Shown: positions 47,093 through 56,383, numbered from the stretch's first letter. The stretch is DNA of 64,000 bases from an uncultured Bacteroidales bacterium (GCA_937886715.1 CAKZZD010000007.1:6350-70349), one strand, 5' to 3'. Notes: a model not told the origin generated them from the letters alone. Program-made: numbers and translations.

Positions 47093-47773
47093 ATGTTGCT
47101 GCTTATGAAACGACTCATTGTCATTATGCTGATGCTTGCATCCGCTGCGGTGTGGGCGCAGGATGTGGTGCGCGACAGCGTGCCGGCCAAGGCCGATGCC
47201 GATACTGCCGAGGAGAATGTGATTGGTGGCCGTGTGGTGAAGTATCACCAGTCGAAGGAGCAGAATGTGCTCGGGGCTCCGATCTATTATGACCGCTTCG
47301 GCAATGAGCGCGGTGCCAAGCGTCCGGCCGACAACCAATACCGCCGTCCGGAGCGCCACTACCTCAACAGTCTCCGCAACCGCTACAATTCGTTTTTCTT
47401 TGAGATGGAAGGCCTGTTCGGCTACAGCGATCTGGCATGGGGTGCCAATTTCACCTATCTGCCCAACCGTTGGGGTGTATATGGATCGGCGCTTTTCGGT
47501 ATTCACCACGACTATCTGTCGGTGGGACCGGCGCTGAGACTTTCGTCCAGTGAGGGCGGCGTCGACTGGCATCTTTACTCCGGATTGATGGTGGGGCGTC
47601 ATGTGGGTGGCGAGATCGGTTTCCGCTGTGCCGCTCCGCGCTCTGGCGGGGGCTTTTGCTGGACTTCGGCATCCCTGGGCATGGCGGTTGTCAACGGCCG
47701 TTCGTTTGTCACATGCGGCATGAGTCTCGAGCTGTCGGCTCTGTTGACTCTTCCGGTAGTGCTGTTCTGGTAG
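47093..47773 (+). CDS. Putative outer-membrane protein of unknown function
   Basis: A 226-residue exported protein. The signal peptide ends near ASAAVWAQ. After a charged linker (residues about 25-95), the rest alternates aromatic and small residues (FFEMEGLFGYSDLAWGANFT, GVYGSALFGIHHDYLSVGPA), ending LPVVLFW; this looks like a small beta-barrel. No family is recognised. ATG 47105 (MKRLIVIML) is an alternative start. It lies 24 bases after recA and 22 before relA/spoT; the link to either is not evident. Confidence 0.65.
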   Translation: MLLLMKRLIVIMLMLASAAVWAQDVVRDSVPAKADADTAEENVIGGRVVKYHQSKEQNVLGAPIYYDRFGNERGAKRPADNQYRRPERHYLNSLRNRYNSFFFEMEGLFGYSDLAWGANFTYLPNRWGVYGSALFGIHHDYLSVGPALRLSSSEGGVDWHLYSGLMVGRHVGGEIGFRCAAPRSGGGFCWTSASLGMAVVNGRSFVTCGMSLELSALLTLPVVLFW

Positions 47774-47795
47774 GATTCTTATTCAAGGAGGGTCA

Positions 47796-50057
47796 ATGGG
47801 AGAGTATGTCATCGACGAAGCGCGCGAGGAGCGCGAGATGCAAGCCCGCTACGACGAGCTGATTGAAGCATGCCGCGCCTTGAAGCCGCTAAGCCCCGAC
47901 GAGGAGGCCAGCATCCTGCGCGCCTATCAGATTGCCAAGACGGCCCATGCCGGCACGCGCCGCAAGAGCGGCGAGCCCTATATCTTCCATCCCCTGGCGG
48001 TGGCCCTGATTGCTGTCAAGGAAGTGGGGCTGGGGCCGATAGCGGCCATCTGTGCGCTGCTGCACGATGTGGTGGAGGATACCGACATCACGTTGGACGA
48101 GCTCCGCATGGTGTTCGGCGACCGAGTGGCCACGATTGTGGACGGCGTCACCAAGATCGACGACGTGATGGTGATGCAGCATACCGACAGCAAGCAGGCC
48201 GAGAACTACCGCAAGATTCTCCTTTCGATGTGCGACGATGCGTATGTGATTTTCCTGAAGCTTTGCGACCGTCTGCACAATATGCGTACCCTCGGGTCGA
48301 TGAAGGACACCAAGAAGCTGGCCATCGCCAGCGAGACGTCCTATCTCTACATACCTTTGGCACACCGCCTGGGCCTCTATTCCATCAAGACCGAGTTGGA
48401 GGAGCTGGTGATGCGCTACACCAATCCTGACTGCTACAACGAGATAGCGGCCCGCATTGCCGCCACCGCAGGCACGGGCGAGCGCCTGGAGGAGTGCCTG
48501 ACCATCCCTGTGCGCCAGATGCTCGATGCTGCGGGCTATGACTATCGCCTCAAAACGAGGGTCAAGTCGGTCTACTCGTGCTGGAAGAAGATGGAGAACA
48601 AGCATGTGGATTTCGACGAGATATATGACCTGTATGCGATGCGCATCATTCTCCAGAATGTGCCGCGTGAGCACGAAAAGGAGGAGTGCTTCAAGGTGTA
48701 TGCCCTGATTTCGGAGCAATTTCCGCCCAACCCCACGCGGTTCCGCGACTGGATCACGCGGCCGAAGAATAATGGCTACGAGTCGCTGCAGACCACGGTG
48801 ATGACCCCCATAGGGCGCTGGGTGGAGATACAGATACGCACCGAGCGGATGGACACGATTGCCGAAAAAGGCATGGCAGCGCATTTTCTGTACAAAGAGG
48901 CGCACCCCGAAGAGCAGATCGAGAACAATCCGGTCGAAGAGTGGCTGCAGCAGATACGCACCTCGCTTGAGCAGAGCGACAAGAGTGCGCTCGACCTTGT
49001 CGAGGAGTTCAAGGAGACACTATATACCAAGGAGATATATCTCTTCACCCCGAAGGGGAAAACCATCGTGTTGCCTTCCCGTAGCACGGTGCTGGATTTT
49101 GCCTATGCCATCCATACCGACCTGGGCATGCATTGCATCGGGGCCAAGGTCAATGCCCGCCCTGTCGCCATCGGCTATCGCCTGCATACCGGCGACCAGG
49201 TGCAGGTGCTCACCTCAAAGCGCACCCTTCCGCAGACCGAATGGCTCACGCAGTGCCAGACGCCGCGCGCCAAGGAGGCCATCAAAGACTTCCTGCGTTC
49301 GCGCAAGAAAGAGTTTGTTGCCGAAGGCAAGCGCAGGCTCAATACCTACTATGAGAAAATTCACCTGAAGGCTAATCCCCAGAATTTCGGACAACTCAAG
49401 CGCTACTTCAACCGTGCGTCGGATATCGACCTCTATTATGATCTTGCTGTCGGCACTATCACGGAGCAGCAGGTGGCCGAATGCTTTGGCAAGGCCCGTC
49501 CTGCGCCGCGACTTTTTTTCCTCGACCCCTACCGCGATGTTTTTGAAAATTCCCGTCGCACAGGCGATGGTGTTGTCCCTGCCGAGCCCCGCGTCGACGA
49601 TCCCGCGACGGCTGCTGCGCCGTTCCTCCTCGACAAGGAGTATGAACACTTGCCTACCGAGAGTGCGCCTTGCTGCAAGCCTGTTCCTGGCGACCAGGTG
49701 ATTGGCATCGTCAGCGATGGCAAGATTATGGTTCATCGCACCAATTGTCGAGTGGCCCGCGATGAAATGGCCAACCACGAGAACCATATTGTCCGTGCCA
49801 AGTGGCGCCCCGGTGAGCAGCTGTCGCTTCTCACGGGTATCGCCCTCACGGCTATCGACCGTCATGGCTTGCTGCAGGAAATCACCCGCCATATATCGGA
49901 CGAGATGGACCTCAATATGCGTGCCATCACTCTTGAAGCATCGGAGGGTGTGGCTCGCGGCATTATTATGCTCTATGTCAATAATGTACAGAGCCTCAAT
50001 GGATTGATTGATAAACTGAAAACTATCGATGGAGTTGAAGATGTCCACCGCATTTGA
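47796..50057 (+). CDS. Bifunctional (p)ppGpp synthetase/hydrolase, RelA/SpoT family
   Basis: Makes and degrades the stringent-response alarmone. In 753 residues: an intact HD hydrolase domain (FHPLAVALIAVKE, ALLHDVVEDTDIT; about 45-200), a synthetase domain (RVKSVYSCWKKMENK, EIYDLYAMRI, VEIQIRTERMD; about 240-370), a TGS domain (TIVLPSRSTVLDFAYAIHTD; about 415-475), and a C-terminal ACT domain (HGLLQEITRHISDEMDLNMR). The HD motif is complete, so hydrolysis is expected. mazG starts inside its 3' end. Confidence 0.95.
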   Translation: MGEYVIDEAREEREMQARYDELIEACRALKPLSPDEEASILRAYQIAKTAHAGTRRKSGEPYIFHPLAVALIAVKEVGLGPIAAICALLHDVVEDTDITLDELRMVFGDRVATIVDGVTKIDDVMVMQHTDSKQAENYRKILLSMCDDAYVIFLKLCDRLHNMRTLGSMKDTKKLAIASETSYLYIPLAHRLGLYSIKTELEELVMRYTNPDCYNEIAARIAATAGTGERLEECLTIPVRQMLDAAGYDYRLKTRVKSVYSCWKKMENKHVDFDEIYDLYAMRIILQNVPREHEKEECFKVYALISEQFPPNPTRFRDWITRPKNNGYESLQTTVMTPIGRWVEIQIRTERMDTIAEKGMAAHFLYKEAHPEEQIENNPVEEWLQQIRTSLEQSDKSALDLVEEFKETLYTKEIYLFTPKGKTIVLPSRSTVLDFAYAIHTDLGMHCIGAKVNARPVAIGYRLHTGDQVQVLTSKRTLPQTEWLTQCQTPRAKEAIKDFLRSRKKEFVAEGKRRLNTYYEKIHLKANPQNFGQLKRYFNRASDIDLYYDLAVGTITEQQVAECFGKARPAPRLFFLDPYRDVFENSRRTGDGVVPAEPRVDDPATAAAPFLLDKEYEHLPTESAPCCKPVPGDQVIGIVSDGKIMVHRTNCRVARDEMANHENHIVRAKWRPGEQLSLLTGIALTAIDRHGLLQEITRHISDEMDLNMRAITLEASEGVARGIIMLYVNNVQSLNGLIDKLKTIDGVEDVHRI

Positions 50058-50730
50058 TCCCCGTCAGACGGCTCCCGACGACGAAAGTGCCTTTCGCCGT
50101 CTCAGTCTGATCCTCGATACATTGCGACAGGATTGTCCCTGGGACCGTGTGCAGACCCTCAAAAGTCTCCGCTATCTGACGGTCGAGGAGGTGCACGAGC
50201 TGAGTGAGGCCATCATCGCCCTTGACGACGAGTCTTCCCGCCCGGAGGCTTCGCCTGACGACATCGCCCGGCTTGCCTCCAACCTCAAGAAGGAACTTGG
50301 CGACATCGCCATGCATATCGTTTTCTATGCCAAGATTGCTGCCGACCGGGGCCTGTTCACCCTGGCCGATGTATACAATGCCATCTGCGACAAGCTCATA
50401 GAACGCCACCCCTTTATCTATCGCAAGGAAGAGTATCACGGCGAGAGCTGGGAGCAACTCAAGATGCGTGAGGGGCGCCGCAATGTGCTTGAAGGGGTTC
50501 CCGACAGCCTTCCTTCCCTTGTCAAGGCGATACGGATGCAGGAGAAGGTGGCCGGTGTGAAGCCGACGGACAATTCGCTTCCCGACAATGTCAGGCTCGA
50601 CGACAAGATGACTGAGGCCGACTTCGGCCAACTGCTTTTCCAGCTTGTCGATTGGGCACGCCGCCACGGTATCAATGCCGACGATGCGCTATGCATCGCC
50701 AATCGCCGCTTCCGCGAAGAGAATTCGTAA
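50041..50730 (+). CDS. mazG: MazG nucleoside triphosphate pyrophosphohydrolase
   Basis: Hydrolyses non-canonical and canonical NTPs to NMP and PPi. The 229-residue protein has DCPWDRVQTLKSLRYLTVEE and the metal-binding ExxE...ExxD helices EEVHELSEAI and KKELGDIAMHIVFYAKIA, with a second MazG-like half (residues about 150-229). ATG 50041 was chosen over 50029; either overlaps the RelA/SpoT stop. In E. coli MazG is also encoded downstream of relA and affects ppGpp levels, so the pairing is meaningful. Confidence 0.9.
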   Translation: MSTAFDPRQTAPDDESAFRRLSLILDTLRQDCPWDRVQTLKSLRYLTVEEVHELSEAIIALDDESSRPEASPDDIARLASNLKKELGDIAMHIVFYAKIAADRGLFTLADVYNAICDKLIERHPFIYRKEEYHGESWEQLKMREGRRNVLEGVPDSLPSLVKAIRMQEKVAGVKPTDNSLPDNVRLDDKMTEADFGQLLFQLVDWARRHGINADDALCIANRRFREENS

Positions 50731-50735
50731 GTTTG

Positions 50736-52307
50736 TTATTTCAGAGGTGTCAGGGTGGTGCGGCGGTTGGCGGCACGGCCCTCGGGAGTGCTGTTGTCGG
50801 CCACCGGTCGTGTCTCGCCATATCCTTTGTAGGTCAGCCTTGAGGGATCCACTCCGCAAAGGATGAGGTAGTCGAATACCGATTTGGCACGGCGTTCGCT
50901 AAGCAAGAGGTTGTCTTCGTCGCGGCCCACATCGTCGGTGTGGCCTCCCACTTCCAGGCGCAACGAGGGATGGCGTTTCAGCGCTTCGGCCAGCCGGTCG
51001 AGTTCGGCCAGCGAGGTTTCCACCAGCGTGGCGCTGGCAGTTTCGAAGAAGATGTTTTTCAGCGTGACGGTGTCGCCGAGAGTGAGCAGATTTTCCGCCT
51101 GTTTGACGGGGTCGATGAAGGTGATGGCTTCGGGACGTGCCGGAGCAGGCATGATGAAGCTGTAGAGGTCCTGTTGCCCGTAGCCGCCATAGCGGTCGCT
51201 GCTGAAGATAGCCGTGCGTCCATCGGGGGCAACAATCAGGTTCACCTCGTCGCCCGAGGTGTTGATGGGGTAGCCGAGATTTGTCACTTCGCCCCACGTG
51301 GTGTCGCTGGTGCGACGTGCCACATAGAGGTCGTTGCCTCCCATGCCCAGATGGCCGTTCGACGAGAAATAGAGCGTGCGGTCGTCGAAGTGGATATATG
51401 GCGAAGTTTCGTTGCCGGGGGTGTTGATTTCCGGTCCCAGGTTGCGCGGCTCGCTCCACCGGCCCTCTTCCAGCGTGCAGCACCAGATGTCGGTGCCGCC
51501 GAAGCCGCCGGCGCGGTTGGAGGCGAAGTAGAGCGTGTAGCCGTCGATGCTGAGTGAAGGGAACGACTCCCAATACACCGAGTTGACGGGAGGTCCCATC
51601 GTCCGGGGACGACTCCACCGTTTGCCTTGCCTGACGCTCATGTAGAGGTCGCAGCCGGAATGGCCGTCGCCGCGACCGCAAGCCGTGAAGATCACGATTC
51701 GGCCGTCGTGCGAGAGGGTTTGTGCCCCTTCGTTGCCATTGCTGTTGAGGGGTTCGGGCATGCGTTCGCACGGACCCCAATCCAGTTCCATTGTGTCGTA
51801 GTACGACACGTAGAAGTCTTCTTCTTGGGGCAGTCCGCGCTGGGTTGTGGCCTTGCGTGGCACTCGCCGTGTGAATACCAGCGTGCGGTAGTCGGCTGTC
51901 AGTGCAGGCATATATTCGTCGGCATCGCTGTTGACGTTGGCACCCAGATTCACCGGGCGGAACGGCACCGGATTGGCCACGGCCTCACGTCGCCATTCGG
52001 CGGTGGCTTTGCCTTGGCGCGATTCTTCCACCCACAGTTTCGGGGCGTTAGGCAAGCCGATGCATTGGTCGAAGCATGCGATGGCTTCGTCGTATTGGTC
52101 CAGCGCCAGATGCTGTTTGCCCAGCATCAGGTGGGCTTCAGCATAGGTGGGGTCTATATCTATGGCCTTGTGCAACAGGCGGATGGCCTCCTCGTACTGC
52201 CCCACGATGCTCTTCTCCACCGCCTGCTCGAACAGCGGCTCGCTCTTCTTGGTCTGCCCCAGTGCCACCATGGGCAGCAGCAGAAGCATCAATGTCAGTT
52301 TCTTCAT
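50736..52307 (-). CDS. PorE-like TPR / PD40 / OmpA-family protein
   Basis: A 523-residue exported protein. A signal peptide (KKLTLMLLLLPMVALG) precedes TPR-like helices (about 25-100, EQAVEKSIVGQYEEAIRLL), then PD40/WD40-like propeller repeats (about 130-390; FTRRVPRK, FASNRAGGFGGTDIWC, FSSNGHLGMGGNDLYV, FSSDRYGGYGQQDLYS). A C-terminal OmpA domain follows (about 415-523; VGGHTDDVGRDEDNLLLSER). The order is that of PorE in Porphyromonas gingivalis, but I do not see its CRD-like module, so the T9SS role is inferred. It overlaps nothing; its 5' leader contains a strong hairpin. Confidence 0.8.
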   Translation of the reverse strand: MKKLTLMLLLLPMVALGQTKKSEPLFEQAVEKSIVGQYEEAIRLLHKAIDIDPTYAEAHLMLGKQHLALDQYDEAIACFDQCIGLPNAPKLWVEESRQGKATAEWRREAVANPVPFRPVNLGANVNSDADEYMPALTADYRTLVFTRRVPRKATTQRGLPQEEDFYVSYYDTMELDWGPCERMPEPLNSNGNEGAQTLSHDGRIVIFTACGRGDGHSGCDLYMSVRQGKRWSRPRTMGPPVNSVYWESFPSLSIDGYTLYFASNRAGGFGGTDIWCCTLEEGRWSEPRNLGPEINTPGNETSPYIHFDDRTLYFSSNGHLGMGGNDLYVARRTSDTTWGEVTNLGYPINTSGDEVNLIVAPDGRTAIFSSDRYGGYGQQDLYSFIMPAPARPEAITFIDPVKQAENLLTLGDTVTLKNIFFETASATLVETSLAELDRLAEALKRHPSLRLEVGGHTDDVGRDEDNLLLSERRAKSVFDYLILCGVDPSRLTYKGYGETRPVADNSTPEGRAANRRTTLTPLK

Positions 52308-52323
52308 GCCATAATAACGCGAA

Positions 52324-52349
52324 GGCGCCGTGCTTTATTGCACGGCGCC
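52324..52349 (-). promoter_or_regulatory. Perfect hairpin in the leader of the PorE-like gene
   Basis: GGCGCCGTGC and its complement are separated by 6 bases. No T-tract follows on the minus strand, so it is not a classical terminator of the upstream T9SS protein gene. It ends 17 bases before the PorE-like start codon. Confidence 0.6.
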
Positions 52350-52357
52350 CTGATGCT

Positions 52358-53566
52358 TTATTTCTTTATCAGCCGGTGGATGGTCGGTCCGTGGCGGAGC
52401 AGATACATGCCTGCCGGTAGGGGTGTGAGGTCGAATGTGGTGCTGCCGGCAGCAAAACGGCTTTCGACCAGACGCCCATCCGTAGTATGCAAGCTGACGT
52501 TTCCTTCGGTCTCAACGACGACCACACCCGTTGTCGGGTTGGGGTAGACTTGGAAACGGCGTTCCTGGCACGCCTCGATGCCCACAGGCGCGGGGGTCAG
52601 GCTGGCGCAGAGGGTGACATGGTAGGTGTGGATGCTCACGCCGTCCTCGGCGGTGACGGCGATCGTCACAAGGGCAGTGGTGTCGTCCACGCGGTGACGC
52701 TCCATGTCGATGGTAGCGTCGGCAACCTCGGTCGTGCATGTCACTTCCGCTGCGGTGAGCATCGCCGTGTCGCCTACATGAACGGCATAGTCCATTGTGC
52801 CTTTGGAGAAGTCTTCCACGGGCACGCCGTTCACACCGATACCGTTCAGCCACGAGCTGTAGACAAACTCGATGTCATCCACCGAGAGAGAGTCGTTGCC
52901 ATCGCCCTGACCGGGGATGGCGTTGGTGGTCAGGTTCACCAGCATATAGGCCGCTTCAGCGTTGCCGTCGTAGACGAAAGGCACCTTCATCTGCTGCCAC
53001 TGCATCGTGCCGGCCGACGTGGTGGTGCGTGCAAAGCGGGCCACCGCCTTGGCGCAGTAGAGGCTTGGGGATGACTCCTGGTTGGGCGCGCGGAAATCGT
53101 TGTCGCCATGCAGTATGGCCGATATCTGGGCCTCGGAATTGCCCGATGCGGCATAGAAGCTCACCCACACATACATCGAGTCTGGCGTGCCCGTGAATGG
53201 TTGGCAATGGGCCGCGTTCGAGCGCTGGGTGTAGTTGTAGTTGTCGCTGCTCGAGGCCGACATCGATCCGGCGTGGATGCGTCCGGTGGTCATGTTGCCG
53301 TTGGCCTTGATGCCGAAAACCGACATGGTGTAGATGGTCAGGTATTGGCTGCCGGAGGTGCCTGGCCGCCCACCATTGCGGCGATAGTGGTGAGGCGACG
53401 AGGCCAGGCCCGAAAACGACCCGTCCGATGTCGCAAACGAGTTCCAGTGTGTCGGTTCCGACGTGCTGCCGCCGTCCCACTGCTCGAAACCCGGATTGGG
53501 CAGCTGATACTGTGCATAGGCCATGAGAGAGGCCATGGCCAGAGTGATAAGTACTATTCGCTTCAT
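52358..53566 (-). CDS. T9SS-exported protein with PCMD-like domain
   Basis: A 402-residue secreted or surface protein. The signal peptide (KRIVLITLAMASLMAYA) is followed by YQLPNPGFEQWDGGSTSEPT, the opening of the putative carbohydrate-metabolism (PCMD) type domain, which spans about 20-240. A linker and beta-rich region (about 245-330) precede a type A T9SS sorting domain (VYPNPTTGVVVVETEG, LPAGMYLLRH). Start ATG 53566 was chosen because the signal peptide begins there; the frame is open upstream only by chance. Its cargo role fits the adjacent PorE-like gene. Confidence 0.82.
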   Translation of the reverse strand: MKRIVLITLAMASLMAYAQYQLPNPGFEQWDGGSTSEPTHWNSFATSDGSFSGLASSPHHYRRNGGRPGTSGSQYLTIYTMSVFGIKANGNMTTGRIHAGSMSASSSDNYNYTQRSNAAHCQPFTGTPDSMYVWVSFYAASGNSEAQISAILHGDNDFRAPNQESSPSLYCAKAVARFARTTTSAGTMQWQQMKVPFVYDGNAEAAYMLVNLTTNAIPGQGDGNDSLSVDDIEFVYSSWLNGIGVNGVPVEDFSKGTMDYAVHVGDTAMLTAAEVTCTTEVADATIDMERHRVDDTTALVTIAVTAEDGVSIHTYHVTLCASLTPAPVGIEACQERRFQVYPNPTTGVVVVETEGNVSLHTTDGRLVESRFAAGSTTFDLTPLPAGMYLLRHGPTIHRLIKK

Positions 53567-53642
53567 ATTCTTGTTGGTGGTTTTCCCATCCTCGCTTGTC
53601 ATTGTCAGGCGAGCGAATGCGGAATGCCTTTTTACAAAAATG

Positions 53643-54479
53643 TCATTCTCCCAGCCACTCCTCCATAGCAGGCAGGCTGTCGATGTTGAGCTCCGGGGTA
53701 ACGAATTCTGACAAGCGTTTTTTTGGCTCGCCCACGATAGCCTCAGCATTGTCTTCGTCTTTATGTGCGAATGCCATCACCTCCTCTTCCGAGATGTCCA
53801 TCAGCTTCATGAGGTAGCGGTTGATGTATCGCATGTGGTCGGCCACATAGCGTTCCTGGATGGCAAGGTTATGGAAACGACCCAAGATACGGCGGAAGTT
53901 CGGGTCGCGCATCAGTTTGGCGGTACTCGTCCTGCCGGGATGTGCATCGGGATTTTTATTTATCTCAGCTATTTCCTGCTGCATCTCATCTAAAAGCCCA
54001 TTGTGCAACTCTTCCCAGTAGTCCATCTGTGAGAACATCTGCCCCACTCCTTCAATAAACCGAAAATTGCCTGTGTTTTTCCACGTGTCGATGGAGTTGG
54101 AGAACACTTTCTCCACCGACTTGTCGTGTTTGAGCAGTGGATAATTCAAAGACAGGAACTTGTTTAGGAGATTCTCGGATTTGGGATTGTCGAGCGAATC
54201 CATAGGGATGCTGAGCAAATAGGCAGCGAAAGTGTCGCGCACAGCCATTTTCTCCGAGAAGTTCTCCATGGTGGAGGCGAATTTCTCGATGTTGCCCATC
54301 ACCATCGAGGCCGTGAGATGTCGCTCCTGTGCACGGCGGTGCTGCGCCACCAGCTGGCTGGTGCCGAAGGTGAGGAGGATGGACATCGTGGTGCCGAGGA
54401 AGGTGAGCAAGAGCGTCTTCCACAGGTTGCCTCCCTTGTCTATCTGCGGATTGTCGGGAACGTTGGGTATTTCGTCCAT
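53643..54479 (-). CDS. Unknown single-pass membrane protein
   Basis: A 278-residue protein with one strong hydrophobic helix near the N-terminus (LLLTFLGTTMSILLTFG, residues about 22-38) and a helical, mixed-charge C-terminal part rich in Met, Glu and Asn. No family is recognised. A topology with a short cytoplasmic N-terminus and a large periplasmic domain is likely. It lies 76 bases upstream of the T9SS cargo gene and downstream of ackA after an inverted repeat. Confidence 0.75.
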   Translation of the reverse strand: MDEIPNVPDNPQIDKGGNLWKTLLLTFLGTTMSILLTFGTSQLVAQHRRAQERHLTASMVMGNIEKFASTMENFSEKMAVRDTFAAYLLSIPMDSLDNPKSENLLNKFLSLNYPLLKHDKSVEKVFSNSIDTWKNTGNFRFIEGVGQMFSQMDYWEELHNGLLDEMQQEIAEINKNPDAHPGRTSTAKLMRDPNFRRILGRFHNLAIQERYVADHMRYINRYLMKLMDISEEEVMAFAHKDEDNAEAIVGEPKKRLSEFVTPELNIDSLPAMEEWLGE

Positions 54480-54496
54480 GGGAATGCTTATTTTAT

Positions 54497-54548
54497 AGTT
54501 TAAGGTTTAAGGGTGGCACCTGTTGTGCAGCTCCTTAAACCTTAAACT
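54497..54548. repeat. 16-bp perfect inverted repeat after ackA
   Basis: Arms AGTTTAAGGTTTAAGG (54497-54512) and its complement (54533-54548) enclose 20 bases. Read from ackA, no T-run follows, so a pause or RNA-end-protecting hairpin is more likely than a strong terminator. The unit AAGGTTTA is present several times. Confidence 0.8.
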
Positions 54549-54565
54549 GTAAACCTTGAATCGGA

Positions 54566-55774
54566 TTATTTCACCAACGCATAGGTGTCGCTGGCGATGA
54601 CGTATTCCTCGTCGGTGGTGACCACGACGACGGCCATCTTCGAGTCGGGGGTGCTGAGGATGATGTCCTCGCCCATCACGTTGTCGTTCTTCGAGAAGTC
54701 GACCTTGATGCCGAGGCACTCCATGTTCTCCAGGATGGGACGGCGCATGAACCAGGCATTCTCGCCGATGCCGCCGGTGAAGAGCAGCAGGTCGCAGCCG
54801 CCCATCTCGGCCATGTAGCCGCCGATGTAGCGCTTCACACGCTGGGCGAACATGTCGAAGGCGTAGGTGGCACGCACGTCGCCGGCATCGCGGCCCGCGC
54901 GGATGTCGCGCATGTCCTGCTTGCCGCCGCTTATGCCCACCAGGCCGCTCTGCTTGTTCAGGATCTTCGTGATGTCCTTCCAGTCCTTGCCGTTGTCCAC
55001 GATCTCTTTCTTGATGATGAATTCGATGACGCCGGGATCCACATCGCCGGGACGCGAACCCATCAGCAGGCCCTCCAGCGGGGTCATGCCCATCGTGGTG
55101 TCGAAGCTCTTGCCGTGGTCGATGGCGCAGATCGAGGCGCCGCTGCCCAGGTGGCAGGAGATGATCTTCAGGTCGTTCCAATCACGGCCGATCATCTTGG
55201 CGGCCTTCTCGGCCACAAACTTGTGGCTCGTGCCGTGGAAGCCGTAGCGGCGCACGCCGTATTTCTCATAGTATTCGTAGGGCACGCCGTAGAGGTAGCT
55301 CTTCGGCGGCAGCGTGCTGTGGAAGGCGGTGTCGAACACGGCCACCTGCGGCACGCCGGGCAGCACCTCGCGCATGGCGTAGATGCCGGCCAGGTTGCCG
55401 GGGGTGTGCAGCGGAGCCAGCGGGGTGAGGGCTTTGATCTTCTCGATCACCTCGTCGGTCACCAGCACACTCTTGTCGAATGTCTCGCCGCCGTGGGCCA
55501 CGCGGTTGCCGACGGCACCTATCTCGTTGAAATTCTTGATCACACCCATCTCGGGATCTATCAGCGCATTCAGCACAATCTTGATGCCGGCCGTGTGGTC
55601 GGGGATAGGCAGCTGCTCATAGTGCTTCTGTCCGTTCCACTTGTGGGTGAACTCACCCATCTCCAGACCGATGCGCTCCAGCAGACCCTTGGCCATCACC
55701 TCGGCATTCTTCGCCATATCGACCAGCTGATATTTGATCGACGAGCTTCCGCAGTTCAAAACTAATATTTTCAT
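54566..55774 (-). CDS. ackA: Acetate kinase
   Basis: Converts acetyl phosphate and ADP to acetate and ATP in fermentation. The 402-residue sequence begins MKILVLNCGSSSIKYQLV and has the family motifs VFDTAFHSTLPPKSYLYGVP, RRYGFHGTSHKFVAEKA and SCHLGSGASICAI, and FTGGIGENAW near the C-terminus. ATG 55774 fits the family start; an in-frame extension upstream is not coding. No pta gene is next to it. Confidence 0.96.
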   Translation of the reverse strand: MKILVLNCGSSSIKYQLVDMAKNAEVMAKGLLERIGLEMGEFTHKWNGQKHYEQLPIPDHTAGIKIVLNALIDPEMGVIKNFNEIGAVGNRVAHGGETFDKSVLVTDEVIEKIKALTPLAPLHTPGNLAGIYAMREVLPGVPQVAVFDTAFHSTLPPKSYLYGVPYEYYEKYGVRRYGFHGTSHKFVAEKAAKMIGRDWNDLKIISCHLGSGASICAIDHGKSFDTTMGMTPLEGLLMGSRPGDVDPGVIEFIIKKEIVDNGKDWKDITKILNKQSGLVGISGGKQDMRDIRAGRDAGDVRATYAFDMFAQRVKRYIGGYMAEMGGCDLLLFTGGIGENAWFMRRPILENMECLGIKVDFSKNDNVMGEDIILSTPDSKMAVVVVTTDEEYVIASDTYALVK

Positions 55775-55836
55775 ATTCCTTATAAATGATTGATTGTTAA
55801 TTGTATTCATGCTGTCCCGCTCTTTTGTGGACTCTC

Positions 55837-55866
55837 CAAAAGTACGAAATAAATTTGAATCCGCAA
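55837..55866 (-). promoter_or_regulatory. ackA promoter
   Basis: On the minus strand TTG (55864-55866), 19 bases, TACTTTTG (55837-55844). The predicted leader is about 55 bases. Confidence 0.75.
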
Positions 55867-56349
55867 CGCTTCCTTCGCGATATTTTCCCACTTTTTTTCT
55901 TCAACCCTCTCGGTCCCTTACCGATATTGATATAATATGTACCATAATTTAAATGCTTTGCCACGGCCTGTCCGCCCTGCGGCCAGGTGCCGCGACCCTT
56001 AGCCCCTCCCTCTGATGTACGGTTGTCGTACAACAAACGTCCCGGAATCGTCCAACGGCCGTTGCTGCCGCGAATCGCATCATTGCGAGGTGGCCCCCGC
56101 ATGAGGTTGACACGATTCCCAGCCATCGAGGGAAATATGTCTAGTGCAGTTTACAGTATACTGTGTTTCAGTAATTTGTCATTTTTGTTCCATTTCCTGC
56201 ACCGCCACACCTGCCATTTTGGACAAATCGTGGTGCCAAGGGTCGAGATATGACGGTTTTCAACGCCTGTGTTGATATTTTTTTATTTCGATTACTCAGC
56301 TTGCAATCAGTATTTTAGGTATTTTAACAGATATTGCAAATGTTAAAAA

Positions 56350-56383
56350 TTGTTTACATATCGGAAAAAATACGTTTCTTTGC
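56350..56383 (+). promoter_or_regulatory. Probable acpP promoter
   Basis: TTTCTTTGC at 56375-56383 lies about 30 bases before the start codon. The closest TTG is 22 bases upstream, so the match is a little weaker than elsewhere. Confidence 0.5.

Noticed and set aside
55797..56126. 109-residue minus-strand frame upstream of ackA
   Set aside because: It overlaps the ackA promoter, has no recognisable domain, and mixes a GC-rich and an AT-rich half. Kept only as a finding about the GC-rich block.
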